A stretch of DNA of 64,000 nt from Polynucleobacter necessarius (GCF_900095205.1 NZ_LT606951.1:806001-870000), one strand, 5' to 3'; positions 9,716-21,424 are shown, counted from the first letter of the stretch. Notes: generated from the sequence alone by a model not told the origin. Numbers and translations: made by a program.

Positions 9716-11689
9716 ATGGAATCATTAAAGCAAGAAAACCGCATATTTAACCCGCCTGCAGACTTTGTAAAGGGTGCGGCAATTCCAGGCATGGACGCCT
9801 ATAACAAGCTTTGTGCTGAAGCTAATGCAGATTACGATGGTTTCTGGGGTCGTCTTGCTAAAGAGAACATCTATTGGAAGAAGCCATTTACTAAAGTTTT
9901 AGATGAATCTAAAGCGCCTTTCTACAAGTGGTTCGAAGATGGCACAACCAATGCTTCTTATAACTGTTTAGACCGTCAAGTTGAAGCTGGCTTAGGCGAT
10001 AAGACTGCCATCATTTTTGAAGCAGATAACGGCACGGTTACTAAGGTAACTTATAAAGAGATGCTCGAGCGTGTTTGCAAAATGGCAAACGCGCTTCGCA
10101 AAATGGGCGTTAAGTCTGGTGACAGCGTCATTATTTATATGGCAATGACCATTGAAGGTATTGTTGCCATGCAAGCCTGTGCTCGTATCGGCGCGATTCA
10201 CTCAGTTGTGTTTGGTGGTTTCTCTGCTCAAGCATTGCGTGATCGCATTATGGACGTTGGTGCAGTTGCTGTGATTACTGCTGACGGCCAGTTCCGTGGC
10301 GGTAAAGCATTGCCACTCAAGGCAATCTGCGATGAAGCGCTTTCTACTGGCGAATGCCTCAAGGTGAAGCATGTGATCGTGAGCAAGCGTACTGGTACTG
10401 ACATCACTATGCAGCCAGGCCGTGACGTTTGGATGCAAGAGATTGTGGCTAATGAAGCTACTGCTTGCGAGCCAGAGTGGGTAAGCGCTGAGCACCCATT
10501 GTTTATTCTGTACACATCCGGTTCAACTGGTAAGCCAAAGGGTGTACAACACTCGACTGGTGGCTATCTCTTGTGGGCCATTCTCACTATGAAGTGGACA
10601 TTTGACATTAAACCTAACGATGTGTTCTGGTGTACTGCGGACATTGGTTGGGTAACGGGTCACTCTTATATTACTTATGGCCCGCTAGCAGTTGACGCCA
10701 CTGAGATTGTGTTTGAGGGTGTACCAACCTTCCCAAATGCGGGCCGTTTCTGGGACGTGATCCAAAAGCACAAGGCAACGATTTTCTATACAGCACCAAC
10801 TGCCATTCGTTCTTTGATCAAAGCTTCCAGCAATGATGAATCAGTACATCCAAAGAGCTATGACTTGTCCTCACTACGTCTCTTGGGTTCAGTAGGTGAG
10901 CCAATTAATCCAGAAGCATGGATGTGGTACTACGAAAATGTTGGCGGCTCACGTTGCCCAATCGCAGATACTTTCTGGCAAACCGAAACGGGTGGTCATA
11001 TGATTTCACCATTGCCAGGCGCCACCCCAATGATCCCTGGTTCATGCACATTGCCATTGCCCGGTATTCAGGCGGCGATCGTTGATGAAGCTGGTGCAGA
11101 CGTGCCAAATGGCCAAGGTGGTATCTTGGTTGTGAAGCGTCCATGGCCTTCAATGATTCGTACCATTTGGAATGATCCAGATCGTTTTGTGAAGTCTTAT
11201 TTCCCAGATGAATTGGGTGGCACTTTGTATCTTGCTGGTGACGGCGCAATCCGAAACAAAGATACTGGCTACTTCACCATCACCGGTCGTATCGATGACG
11301 TGTTAAACGTTTCTGGTCACCGCATGGGAACCATGGAAATTGAATCTTGCTTAGTTGCCAACCCATTAGTTGCAGAAGCTGCAGTAGTAGGTCGTCCCGA
11401 TGATCTGACTGGTGAAGCTATTTGCGTATTCGTGGTTCTGAAGGGTGGACGCCCAACAGGTGAAGAGGCGAAGAAGGTTGCTACCGAGCTACGTAACTGG
11501 GTAGGCAAAGAGATCGGCCCGATTGCTAAACCTAAGGACGTGCGGTTTGGTGATAACTTACCGAAAACTCGCTCTGGCAAGATCATGCGTCGCTTGCTAC
11601 GCGTGATTGCTAAAGGTGAAGAAGTGACTCAGGACACCTCGACTTTGGAAAATCCAGCGATTTTGGATCAACTCAAAGAGTCTCTATAA
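9716..11689 (+). CDS. acs: acetyl-CoA synthetase (AMP-forming)
   Basis: Activates acetate to acetyl-CoA via acetyl-AMP in the cytoplasm. The 657 residues match the usual length. Seen in order: an N-terminal ACAS block, the phosphate-binding loop [12 protein letters not shown] (near residue 264), [11 protein letters not shown], the hinge and adenylate region [13 protein letters not shown], and the C-terminal [13 protein letters not shown], whose Lys is the residue acetylated by Pat-type enzymes in known homologues. The frame is intact and its codon pattern looks well kept. It is flanked by divergent fumA and tRNA-Ser. Use of acetate fits a carbon-poor or host-supplied diet, but that is inference. 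Confidence 0.97.
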   Translation: MESLKQENRIFNPPADFVKGAAIPGMDAYNKLCAEANADYDGFWGRLAKENIYWKKPFTKVLDESKAPFYKWFEDGTTNASYNCLDRQVEAGLGDKTAIIFEADNGTVTKVTYKEMLERVCKMANALRKMGVKSGDSVIIYMAMTIEGIVAMQACARIGAIHSVVFGGFSAQALRDRIMDVGAVAVITADGQFRGGKALPLKAICDEALSTGECLKVKHVIVSKRTGTDITMQPGRDVWMQEIVANEATACEPEWVSAEHPLFILYTSGSTGKPKGVQHSTGGYLLWAILTMKWTFDIKPNDVFWCTADIGWVTGHSYITYGPLAVDATEIVFEGVPTFPNAGRFWDVIQKHKATIFYTAPTAIRSLIKASSNDESVHPKSYDLSSLRLLGSVGEPINPEAWMWYYENVGGSRCPIADTFWQTETGGHMISPLPGATPMIPGSCTLPLPGIQAAIVDEAGADVPNGQGGILVVKRPWPSMIRTIWNDPDRFVKSYFPDELGGTLYLAGDGAIRNKDTGYFTITGRIDDVLNVSGHRMGTMEIESCLVANPLVAEAAVVGRPDDLTGEAICVFVVLKGGRPTGEEAKKVATELRNWVGKEIGPIAKPKDVRFGDNLPKTRSGKIMRRLLRVIAKGEEVTQDTSTLENPAILDQLKESL

Positions 11690-11747
11690 GTCCGTTTTAA
11701 TCGCTTTTGGGGCAAACCCTTTCGGCAATCGTACAATTACTGGTTCC

Positions 11748-11838
11748 GGAAGGGTGGATGAGCGGTTTAAGTCACACGCCTGGAAAGCGTGCGTAGGTTA
11801 ATAGCCTACCGCGGGTTCGAATCCCGCCCCTTCCGCCA
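11748..11838 (+). tRNA. tRNA-Ser (anticodon GGA)
   Basis: GGAAGGG at 11748-11754 pairs with CCCTTCC ending at 11834, followed by discriminator G and encoded CCA (11836-11838). The anticodon stem CACGC/GCGTG encloses CTGGAAA, giving GGA at 11782-11784. A long variable arm and the T-loop GGTTCGAATCC are present. Intact. Confidence 0.97.
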
Positions 11839-11848
11839 AGTAGTTCAG

Positions 11849-11884
11849 AGTTCTTGTAAGCCATTAGGTTGCAAGGACTTTTTT
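11849..11884 (+). terminator. intrinsic terminator after tRNA-Ser
   Basis: AGTTCTTG (11849-11856) pairs with CAAGGACT (11872-11879), with one G-T pair, and the second arm runs into six T. It sits 10 bases past the tRNA CCA. Nothing else is visible up to the next gene at about 12020. Confidence 0.7.
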
Positions 11885-12028
11885 ATTATTTTCAAATAAC
11901 TTGCTATGAGTCGTTATAGCTGAAGTAAGAGTTATCCTAAGAGGTCAATAATTTACCTAAGGCTTTTCTGTACCTCGCTACTAAGGCCAAATTTGTAGTA
12001 TCCCTGCTTTTTTCTTTGTCATGGATGG

Positions 12029-13271
12029 GTGTTTCTTTTTGGTATTCCCAGCCCATGGTACTCAGAGCTTAGTAACGAAATAGGAGTAGTTCCAGCCTAT
12101 TTCTTAATCACCTTTATTGCGATTGTCCCCGGCTTTATGAATGCGTTTGTCTTTATGGCGAATGTATTTGATGTTCGCCCGCCTGAACTTGATGATCAAA
12201 GATATCCGCCAGTTTCTGTTCTCATAGCAGCATACAACGAGATATTTGCTATTACCTCAACACTGACCAGTCTTTTTAATCAGAGTTATTCATCACCAAT
12301 GCGCATTATTTTGATAAGTGATGGCTCTTATGACCTTACTGTTGATGTAGTGAGAGAAATTGAAAAGAAGCATCCAAACTTGGAGCTAATCTATCTTCAA
12401 CATAATGGTGGAAAAGCAGCAGCACTCAATCTTGGTCTTGAGAAATGTAAAACGGATATCGTCATCTCTGTTGATGCGGATTGCTACCTTCATCGTGATG
12501 GCATCAAAAACTTAGTGAGTCGCTATTGGGCTGACCCCTTAGATACCAGGGCTGTAGCAGGAAGCATACTAATTCGGAACTCCAGAGAAAATTGGATTAC
12601 TAAAGCACAGGAGTGGGATTATTTTTTAGGCATCGGAACCGTTAAACGAATTCAGTCTTTGTTTCATGGTGGGACTTTAGTCGCCCAAGGCGCATTCTCT
12701 TTATATGATCGCAAGGCTTTGGTTGAAATGGGTGGATGGCCTGAAAAAGTGGGCGAAGACATCGTGTTGACCTGGAAGTTCCTATCGGCGGGATATAGGG
12801 TGGGATACGCTCAAGACGCGATGGCCTTTACGAATTGCCCAAATATGCTAGAGCAATTTATAAAACAAAGGCGAAGATGGTCTCGCGGCTTAATGGAGGC
12901 ATTTAAAGAATGCCCGATGATTTTATTTAAGCCAAGGCTAACTACTTTATATATCTGGTGGAACACCATGTTCCCATTGATGGATATCGCGTATACCTTT
13001 GGTTTTATTCCTGGGCTGATTCTGGCTTGCTTTGGAAAGTTTTCGATAGTGGGACCTATGACTCTCTCTTTTGCCGATGGCATTTTTGCTTAACTGGCAA
13101 ATGTATCGTATTGGAAGGGCCGTGTTCTTAGAAGAGCGCTTGAAGATTCGACAGAATAGATTAGGGTTTTTATTCTACGTGCTTGCCTATGGACTTATTT
13201 TGCAGCCAGCGTGTGTATACGGATATTTTTCAGAATTACTCAGCCTTAGAAAATCGTGGGGTACGAAATGA
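12029..13271 (+). pseudogene. pgaC: PgaC/IcaA-type family 2 glycosyltransferase, frameshifted
   Basis: Processive membrane GT2 enzymes of this type polymerise beta-1,6-N-acetylglucosamine for biofilm matrix. The product reads from an N-terminal membrane segment (YFLITFIAIVPGFMNAFVF) through the GT2 motifs ISDGSYD, SVDADCYLH (DxD type), GGWPEKVGEDIVLTW and QRRRWSRG. Membrane helices follow. A one-base shift near 13080 moves the last 60 residues (LLNWQMYRIGRAVFLEERLK...) into another frame, ending at 13271. The joined length of about 413 residues suits the family. No PgaB/PgaA partners lie nearby. The start is uncertain: GTG at 12029 is used, and an ATG at 12021 is out of frame. Hyaluronan or cellulose synthase relatives are alternatives. 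Confidence 0.75.
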
Positions 13272-13553
13272 AGGGCATTGCAATTCTATGGGCTGCCGCT
13301 TCTGCTGCTTCAACTACTGATTCGGTAGCGGCCAGCTTGGCTGCTAATGCGGATTTACGCGCCGCTAATAGTGATTTTTTGCTGCCACTGCAGCGCGCTT
13401 TGCTGCTTCTAATGCACTAGCGGTAAGAGACTTCAGGCTGGAGATGGCCACCGTGTAGCGCTCGCTGATAATGATATAGCCTTCGCGTAAGTTTTGGATC
13501 TCGGTTTCCAGGTTGACTAACTTGGCATAAATCTTTTCGATATCTTCTTGCAT
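13246..13553 (-). pseudogene. small coiled-coil protein of unknown function, probably frameshifted
   Basis: From ATG 13553 the product reads MQEDIEKIYAKLVNLETEIQ, a heptad-like helix, and continues with an Ala/Lys-rich helix. In the A run near 13375 the frame hits a stop after AAVAAKNHY. One base further, another frame continues in the same Ala-rich style (LLAARKSALAAKLAATES) to TAA 13246-13248. The reconstruction would be about 102 residues with a mostly helical, coiled-coil character. It would overlap the convergent glycosyltransferase 3' end by about 25 bases. I do not recognise a family. Confidence 0.45.
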
Positions 13554-13691
13554 AGCATTTCCTGGATAGTCTTACCATTTGATAATCTGCCACTTGCAAG
13601 CAATATATACTCTTAATAAATAAGAGCTTCATTTCAATGATTATTTTTTATTACGCAGTGAGAAGTTGGCTATTCGAAGGATAATGAACCG

Positions 13692-14318
13692 ATGCCTTCA
13701 AAAATAATAAATACAGTAGATGCAGTAGAAGTTGCAGCAAAAATCGCTATTGATAAACATGGCTGGGCCTTATCTGCATTATCAGAAGCAGCTGCTGCTT
13801 TAGCGCGAGCAGACTCTCAAGACCTGCTCATTCAGGAGGTCTGCGGTGCCATTGCCGCTCCAAGGCCCTTATGTGTTGGCTTGGGTTGGTAAAGCGGAGC
13901 ATGATGAGAATAAGACTGTCAGTGTGGCTGGCGGAGCGGGATCAGCACTTGCTTATGTCGATAGATAACATTGCTGTTAGTTGTGGTCCGATCAAAATGT
14001 AAGTAGTATGGGTCCAGCAGGCACCTCGATTCGTAGTAGCAAGCCATGCGTAGTGGTTGATACTGAAGAAGACGTTGGATTTACTTCATGGAAGGAGCTG
14101 GCGCGTTCATTTGGAATCCGTTCAACTTCGCTTTAGGTTGTCCGATACAAGATAGTGAAATGCCTTTTGGATCGCTTTTAATTTACTCCAAAGAGCCCCA
14201 TGCTTTTGGACCAGATGAAGTCTTGTTATTTGAAAGTCTCGCCAAAGAAATCGGATTTGGATTAAGAGCCATTGACCGTCAGCACAAATTAGACGATCAA
14301 ATACACGAAAAAGGAGTT
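13692..14318 (+). pseudogene. GAF sensor domain fragment, output domain missing
   Basis: A GAF domain of the kind found at the N-terminus of GGDEF/EAL sensors. The start is ATG 13692 (MPSKIINTVDAVEVAAKIAI). Frame changes near 13860, 13965 and 14110 interrupt it, but family blocks are readable: YVLAWVGKAEHDENKTVSV, GPAGTSIRSSKPCVVVDTEED, KELARSFGIRST, then PFGSLLIYSKEPHAFGPDE and LLFESLAKEIGFGLRAI. After the linker helix ending DDQIHEK the sequence passes abruptly into a different protein family near 14319, so the GGDEF or histidine kinase half was probably removed by a deletion. Confidence 0.7.
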
Positions 14319-16195
14319 AAAGCCTTTTTCTATTGAACTATTAGATGTCGCTAACTACGATAAAAATGGAGTCGTTACTGGTGTCCGAGGTCAATACAGC
14401 TTTAGTTTAGGTAGCTTGCAAACTGTCATTCCTGGGATCAATAAAACACTGGCATTTCAGCATGTGGCCTTATCAGGTGGCTTAGATAAGGCCTGAGCCT
14501 GGAATATTGGGGGCGCAGATCAACGTCAAGCTCGATGAAGGTGACATCCTCTCCCATTGGACATTTAATACAACTTCTCAGCTTTTAGAAGGCAAGCTAG
14601 AAATTCATCAGTTAGCAACAGTACCCTTTATCCTTTTATTGCCCGCAAATAAAGAGCTGACGGGGATGAGTGGACAAATCACAACGCCAATCTCTTGATT
14701 AAGGCGGGGGGTGAGGGCAACGTCATCTCTGGAAGTGCGCAATGGGCAGACTTAGTGATTACAGAGAACGGTAAAAAGTCGCCACTCATTGCCTGGGAAG
14801 TCGGCTGATTTCCGAAATTTCGAGTTTCAAATGGTCAAGACAGATTCTGCAAAAGGTAGGAGCTTGATAGTAGATGAATGTATTGTTGATTAACCAAACC
14901 TTCAGTTTGAAATTAATGAAGAGGGCTCCTCCAATTTCAGAAGATTATTTTCCTCGCCTGCTGCTGCCGATGGAGCTACTACAGCGCCGATCAGTCCGCC
15001 CAAACAGAAAGCACCATTCGCTCTTAATATCCCTCAATCAATTTAAAAAATGGTGAAGTGTTTTTTAGTGACTTAGCTATGAAGCCTAACTTAAAGGTCG
15101 ACATTAAAAAATTTAATGCCACCTTACTTGGCGTCAGTAATATGCCCGATCGATCTGCGACTGTGGCAGCTGATGGTGTTGTGGCGGGCACAGGTAGCCT
15201 GAGAGCGAAAGGCCGAGCATCCTTTGATGACCCTCGTTGTAATCATGACGTTGCCGTAAATTTCCGCAATCTTCCGCTAACTGCTTTTAATCCTGCCGTG
15301 ATGACATTTGCTGGATATCAAATCGTGGGAGGTCGGCTAAGTCTGAATTTAAATTACCGCTCAAAAGATGACGATCTCAACGGAAGCAATCAAATCATCA
15401 TCAAGCAAGTGAAGTTAGGTGATGAGGTTCCAGACTTTAAAGGCAAAAAATTACCATTAGGTTTGGCTATTGCTTTGCTAGAGGATTCCGACGATACGAT
15501 TGATGTCACGATTAAGATCGCCGGAAATGTAGGCTCGCCTGAGTTCAGTGCATCTGGATTGGTTTGGCAGGCCATTAGTAATGTGATTAACGAATATTGC
15601 TACTGCGCCATTTAGAGCATTGGCTGCATTAGTTGGTATTAGTGGCAATGAAGGGGTCAATGCCGTTTTAGGGGAAGCCGTATTCTTGCCCCAAGATCAA
15701 GACAACTTGGAAAAGTTTGGCGCTTATCTTGAGAAACGCCCAAATGCCAATCTTCAAATCAATGGAACTTATGATCCCGTTCAAGATAAGCAAGAATTAG
15801 CTCGGGTGAGGGCTGACACCGCCATTTTGAAAGATGCTGGTTTCAAGTTAAATCCAGGTGAGCCAGTGCCAGTACCCAGTCTCTCTGATCCGAGAGTTCG
15901 GTTTGGCTTAGGGGCCTATGCTCAGTATGTTGGTCGAATTAAATTGAGTCAGCGCTTGGTTATGCTTCCAGATGGTGAGGCGGGCAATGAGCAATTACAT
16001 AACGAATTAATTGCGGCGATAGAGGTTAGCGAGGCCGAATTAAAAGAGTTGGCAAAAATCGAGCCAAAATTGCCTATGACATGATGGTTAAAGGTGATCC
16101 CAGCTTGAAGGATCGGATTTTGTTAGGGGATGTAAAGACGGTGGATGCCAGCAAGGAGGGAGCTCCCCCTCGATGTTGAAATCAAAATCAAGTAG
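14319..16195 (+). pseudogene. DUF748 (AsmA-like) envelope protein relic
   Basis: The C-terminal half of a large DUF748/AsmA-related protein, a family of inner-membrane-anchored periplasmic proteins thought to act in outer-membrane lipid handling. The first readable part is LKPFSIELLDVANYDKNGVV. There are stops or shifts near 14495, 14690, 14805, 14890 and 15050. Clean stretches follow at 15058-15615 (GSLRAKGRASFDD, KKLPLGLAIALLEDSDDTID) and, after a shift near 15590, at 15620-16084 (GAYLEKRPNANLQINGTYDP). Another shift at about 16080 and one near 16165 lead to TAG 16193-16195. The N-terminal anchor and roughly the first half are absent, consistent with a deletion joining it to the GAF fragment. 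Confidence 0.72.
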
Positions 16196-16204
16196 ACTGC
16201 GTTT

Positions 16205-16408
16205 ATGAAGTTAATAAATATTCCTTTTGCCCTCATTTCCACCTTGATGGTGACCATGGGTCTCTCGGCCTGTGGCTCTATTGAATCTGCAGCGCAAGAT
16301 GACTGCACCTCTATTGGCTGGCAGATTGGTAGCAAAGGCTACCAAGATTGTTACAAAGCCCGTGTGTACGAACGCAAACTAGACTATTCAACTCCCGCCT
16401 GGCGATAG
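16205..16408 (+). CDS. small putative lipoprotein
   Basis: A 67-residue open frame. The first 22 residues form a signal peptide ending in the lipobox LSAC, so the mature protein would start at Cys-23 (CGSIESAAQDDC) and be lipid-anchored. The remaining 45 residues contain two more Cys (DDCTS, YQDCYK), which could pair. It starts 9 bases after the DUF748 relic and is followed by a good terminator, suggesting it was the last gene of that transcript. Family unknown. Confidence 0.65.
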   Translation: MKLINIPFALISTLMVTMGLSACGSIESAAQDDCTSIGWQIGSKGYQDCYKARVYERKLDYSTPAWR

Positions 16409-16430
16409 ACCATCCCCATCGGTGCTTTAG

Positions 16431-16451
16431 ACTAGGGTTTACCCTAGTTTT
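16431..16451 (+). terminator. intrinsic terminator after the small lipoprotein gene
   Basis: ACTAGGG (16431-16437) pairs perfectly with CCCTAGT (16442-16448) around a TTTA loop, followed by a short T run. It separates the DUF748/lipoprotein unit from the formate dehydrogenase operon. A second, less regular hairpin-like stretch follows at about 16455-16480. Confidence 0.65.
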
Positions 16452-16583
16452 AATCCCTTGAGCGCCGTCAAGGACTTGGGGATTGAAATAACCCAAAATC
16501 ATGTGTGTTTTTGCGTATTTGCTCCAAAAGAGCTGCGCTGCTGCGTGTATTGAAAACAACAAAAAAATTGGAGACTAAAAACT

Positions 16584-18384
16584 ATGAATCACCCAAAACC
16601 TTCCGGAGAAGTTAAGGCGGTTGCAGTTGCTACTGCTGATGATCTCAGGGAGACTATTCGTCGCAAGAGCAAGTTAAAAGGTCGACAACCAGATGATACC
16701 TCAGTTGCTGAGGTTCGCCAACTCATTGGAAGTGCGCCGCATCGCCGTGATTTGTTGATTGAAAATCTACATAAGCTCAACGATGAATACCGCGCATTAC
16801 ATGATCGTCATTTCGTCGCGCTTGCAAAAGAAATGAATTTGTCAATGGCAGAGGTGTATGAGGTCGCTACCTTTTATCATCACTTTGAAGTAGTTCGCGG
16901 CAATGATCCTGTGGCGGATATCACGATCAGAGTGTGTGATGATACTACATGTGAACTGGCTGGCGCGCAAAACCTTTTATCAAAACTTCCTACCGTATTG
17001 GGCAACCCCAACATCAAAGTTATTGTAGCGCCTTGTGTCGGCCGTTGTGAGCAGGCTCCGGTTGCAGTAGTGCCAGTACTCCGTACTTTTTGCTACCACT
17101 GACAAAGTTCAGGCAGCAGTGAATAACAAACTCACTACTCAGCCTCTAGCAAAAGATGACGCTAACTTTGATCCTGCGTCGTTGGCGGAGCAGGGTGTCT
17201 CCCCGTAAGGGCAAAATCAAGCTCTATCCCCAGACTATGTTGAGTATGAAGCATATCGTGCGCAAGGTGGTTACGCCTTGGCCAAAGAAATCCATGACGG
17301 CGCTAGAGGTGCTGAAAGCATTATCAAGGCCATGGAAAGCTCAGGGCTCCGAGGCTTAGGCGGTGCTGGTTTCCCAGCAGGTCGCAAATGGCGCATTGTG
17401 AAAGACTAGACAGCTCTTAAGTTGATGGCAGTGAACATCGATGAAGGTGAGCCGGGAACATTTAAAGACCGTACTTACAGAGCGTGATCCACATCGATTT
17501 TTAGAGGGGCTATTAATTGCGGCTAATGTTGTCGGTATTGAGGCTTGTTATATTTATTTGCGAGATGAGTATCAACGGGTGCCGTGAGCTGCTAGAAAAA
17601 GAGCTAGCAAAACTCCAAGCAAATCCGCCATTTCCGATTCCTAAGATTGAATTACGTCGTGGCGCAGGAGCTTATATCTGTGGCGAAGAATCTGCCATGA
17701 TTGAGAGTATTGAAGGCAAGCGCGGTGAACCACGGATGCGTCCACCTTATATTGCGCAAGTCGGTTTATTTGGTAGACCCACACTCGAGCATAACTTTGA
17801 AACTCTCTATTGGGTGCGAGACATCATTCAACGTGGGCCAGAATGGTTTAGCTCTTATGGTCGCCATGATCGCAAAGGTTTGCGAAGCTTTAGTGTCAGT
17901 GGGCGCGTAAAAAACCAGGCGCTAAATTAGCACCTGCGGGTATCACTATTCAAGAATTGATTGATGAGTATTGTGGCGGTATGCAAGAAGGTCATCAGTT
18001 CTATGGTTACTTACCTGGCGGTGCATCTGGCGGAATCTTACCGGCCACAATGAATGACATTCCACTCGACTTTGATACTTTGCAGCCCTATGGTTGTTTC
18101 ATTGGTTCTGCTGTGCGGTAATGGTATTTAGCGATCAAGACAAAGCGCGTGATATGGCTTTAAATGCGATGCATTTTTTCGAGCATGAAAGTTGTGGTCA
18201 ATGCACCCCATGCCGCGTTGGTACCGGTAAGGCCGCCAAGTCGATGCAAGCCCAATCATGGGATCAGACCACACTTGAGGATTTAGCGACTGTGATGGTC
18301 GATGCCTCTATTTGCGGCTTAGGTCAGGCTGCGCCAAACCCAATTCGCTGTATTCATAAATATTTCCCTCAAGAAGTTGCATAA
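16584..18384 (+). pseudogene. fdsB: NAD-dependent formate dehydrogenase, fused gamma (NuoE-like) and beta (NuoF-like) subunit, broken
   Basis: In Fds-type enzymes the gamma ([2Fe-2S]) and beta (FMN, NAD, [4Fe-4S]) subunits move electrons from the Mo subunit to NAD+. ATG 16584 begins a NuoE-like domain with EVATFYHHF and the cluster ligands CDDTTCELAG and APCVGRCEQAP. No ordinary end follows. Instead the reading continues (TDKVQAAVNNKLTTQPLAK) into a NuoF domain: GLRGLGGAGFPAGRKW, NIDEGEPGTFKDR, RRGAGAYICGEESAMIESIE and ESCGQCTPCRVGTG. Breaks include a shift near 17080, TAA 17206-17208, TAG 17407-17409, shifts near 17465, 17575, 17910 and 18100. The fused E-F form resembles HoxF-type subunits. 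The 3' end is 40 bases before fdsA. Confidence 0.85.
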
Positions 18385-18424
18385 GGAAGTCACCTAAAAA
18401 AGATCAGGGAAGAACGAGACAGAT

Positions 18425-21323
18425 ATGAACGCACCAACTAATCCTAAAGAACTTGAATTAAAAATTGTTGAGTTCAAGCTTGACGGTCAAACCATCATTT
18501 CGTATAAAGGCGAAACAATACTTAAGGCTACAAAACGCCATGGTATTGGTATTCCGCATCTCTGTTTTAAAGATGGCTACCGTCCAGATGGAAATTGCCG
18601 TGCATGCGTAGTAGAAATTAATGGTGAGCGTACTTTAGCTCCTAGTTGCTGTAGAAATGCTACACCTGGCATGGAAGTAAAAGCCAACAGTGAACGTGCC
18701 ATCAAGAGTCAAAAGCTTGTGCTGGAGATGTTGCTCTCTCATATGCCTGATGAGGGCTTTAAGTGGGTTGGTGATAGCAAAGAGGAAGAGCAGAAGAACC
18801 AACAGGCGAACTCAGTACTTGGGCCGCTCGTTTGGATGTAACAGTGCGCCCTGAGTTAAAAACTTTACGTCGAGAAGCGGTATCAAGCGATATTTCTCAT
18901 CCAGCGATGGCTGTCAACTTAGGCGCTTGCATTCAATGTAATCGTTGCGTTCGTGCTTGCCGTGAAGAGCAAGTCAATGATGTCATTGGTTACGCTATGC
19001 GCGGAGCACATAGTGAGATCGTATTTGATTTCAATGATCCTATGGGCGATAGCACTTGTGTAGCCTGCGGCGAATGCGTATAAGCATGCCCAACAGGCGC
19101 TCTTATGCCGAAGGGTTTAATTGGATCGCAAACAGTCGACCGCAAGGTTGATTCTGTTTGTCCGTTCTGCGGAGTAGGTTGTCAAATTACATATAACGTC
19201 AAAGATGAAAAGATTGTGAGTGTTGAAGGTCGTGATGGTCCGGCCAATCACAATCGTCTCTGCGTTAAGGACCGTTTTGGTATGGATTACATCCATAACC
19301 CACAGCGCTTAACTAAACCATTGATTCGTAAATCTGGCGTACCAAAAGACGAATCTATGCTTAAGGGTAAGCAAGACTGGTCTCACATTTTCCGCGAAGC
19401 TACTTGGGAAGAGGCGTTGGATATTGCTGGTGGCGGACTAAAGAAATTAAAAGATCAGCATGGCTTAAAAGTGCTGGCTGGCTTTGGTTCTGCAAAAGGC
19501 AGCAATGAAAGAGGCTTATTTATTCCAAAAACTAGTTCGTACTGGCTTTGGAAGTAATAACGTAGACCACTGCACGCGACTTTGTCATGCCTCCTCTGTG
19601 GCAGCCTTATTAGAGGGTGTGGGCTCTGGTGCGGTGAGTAATCAAGTGAACGATGTAGAGCATTCCAGCTTGATCATGTTGATTGGCTCAAACCCTACTG
19701 CAAACCATCCTGTAGCTGCTACCTGGTTTAAGAATGCGGCCAAGCGCGGCGCAAAGATTGTGCTCTGTGATCCTCGCATGACTGATATCAGTAAGCATGC
19801 ATGGCGTACGATGCAATTTAAACCTGATACAGACGTGGCGATGCTCAATGCGATGATCTACACCATCATCGAAGAGGGTTTAGCCGATAAAGACTTTATT
19901 CAGCATCGTGCTAACAACTTTGATGCCTTAAAAGAAAACATTAAGGGTTACAGCCCTGAAGCAATGGCCTCGATTTGTGGTATTCCTTCTGAGACTTTGC
20001 GCGAAGTTGCCCGTGAATTTGCTACTGCTAAGTCTGCAATGATTTTATGGGGAATGGGCGTTAGCCAACACGTTCATGGCACTGACAATGCTCGCTGTCT
20101 GATTGCTTTGGTGAGTATCACTGGCCAAATTGGTAAGCCAGGCTCAGGATTGCATCCGCTGCGTGGTCAAAATAATGTGCAGGACGCGAGTGATGCTGGC
20201 TTGATTCCGATGATGTTCCCAAATTACCAGCGTGTTGATAATCCAGAAGCCCATGCTTGGTTTGAAAAGTTCTGTGGAATACGCCGCTCGATAAAAAGCC
20301 CGGCTACACCATAGTTGAAATCATGCATAAGATCGCTGCACCAGATAGCGATCCTGACAAGATTCGCGGAATGTATGTTGAGGGTGAAAATCCAGCTATG
20401 AGCGATCCTGATTTGAATCACGCTCGACATGCTTTGGCTTCCTTGGAGCATTTAGTAGTTCAGGATATCTTTATGACTGCAACTGCACTGCTTGCAGACG
20501 TCGTATTACCGGCAAGCGCTTGGCCTGAGAAGGTTGGAGCCGCAAGTAATACTGACCCATGGTGCAAATGGGCAAGAAAGCGATTGAACCTCCTGGAGAT
20601 GCAAAAGCAGATTTGTGGATTATTCAGGAAATTGCTAAACGCATGGGTTTGAACTGGAATTATCAAGGTCCGGATGCGGGTGTTGCCGAGGTTTATGACG
20701 AGATGCGTCAGGCTATACATGGTGCGATTAAGGGTATTACATGGGAGCGGCTTGAAAAAGAATTTAGCGTGACATACCCATGTCTCTCATTAGAGGATCC
20801 CGGTCGACCTATCGTATTTGATGATCAGTTTGCTACCCCTGATGGCAAAGTAAAACTCGTTCCAGCAGGTATTATTCCCGCGAATGAGCGCCCTGATTCT
20901 GAATATCCATTTGTCCTCATCACGGGACGTCAGCTAGAGCATTGGCATACAGGTAGCATGACTCGAAGAGCACCCGTACTGGATGCGATTGAGCCAATGG
21001 CTACGGTATCGATGAATGGAGAAGATATGACTCAGCTAGGTGTCTCTGCTGGTGATGTCATTGCTGTCCAGTCCCGTCGTGGTGAGGTTGGCATTCATGT
21101 CCGAAAGGACGATGGCACGCCAAGGGGTGTGATCTTTATTCCATTTGCATACTCTATGAGGCCGCTGCTAACTTGATCACTAACCCTGCCTTAGATCCAT
21201 TTGGCAAGATTCCAGAATTTAAGTACTGAGCGGTTAGGTTGGCTAAAGGCGGGTCAGGCTGCAGAGGTGATGGGCTATGGCACCAATGCTCCTAACGGGC
21301 CAAAGGTAATGGCAAATATCTAA
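18425..21323 (+). pseudogene. fdsA: NAD-dependent formate dehydrogenase alpha subunit, broken
   Basis: The Mo/W-bis-MGD catalytic subunit that oxidises formate to CO2. Domains in order: an N-terminal [2Fe-2S] ferredoxin part (CFKDGYRPDGNCRACVVE), a ferredoxin-like double cluster (GACIQCNRCVRACREEQ, CVACGECV), a [4Fe-4S] motif CPFCGVGCQ, then the molybdopterin domains with VDHCTRLCHASSV, whose first Cys is the expected metal ligand. Breaks: a shift near 18825, TAA 19081-19083 between C-G-E-C-V and A-C-P-T-G-A-L (Gln expected), shifts near 19495, 20280, 20560 and 21165, TGA near 21226, and a shift near 21250. The last frame ends at 21321-21323. The stops are not at the selenocysteine position. 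The reconstructed length of about 960 residues is normal. Confidence 0.88.
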
Positions 21324-21354
21324 ATCTCGATCCGGATGCAAATGTAGTCAATAG

Positions 21355-21379
21355 AAAGGCCCCTTAAAGGGGTCTTTTT
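21355..21379 (+). terminator. intrinsic terminator of the formate dehydrogenase operon
   Basis: AAAGGCCCC (21355-21363) pairs with GGGGTCTTT (21369-21377) around TTAAA and ends in five T. It lies about 30 bases after the fdsA end, so no fdsC/fdsD genes follow here, although these often accompany fdsGBA. Confidence 0.85.
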
Positions 21380-21424
21380 GCATAGATCTCATCATTTTCA
21401 TTTGCCCTTTAGAATGACTGATTC

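Noticed and set aside
10202..11586. Minus-strand open frames inside acs
   Set aside because: They lie wholly within a well-conserved gene, have no start context and are antisense shadows of it.
18425..21323. In-frame stops in the formate dehydrogenase alpha gene as selenocysteine recoding
   Set aside because: The expected metal-ligand position carries Cys (V-D-H-C-T-R-L-C-H). The internal stop at 19081 is TAA, not TGA, and lies in a ferredoxin domain. The late TGA near 21226 is far from the active site.
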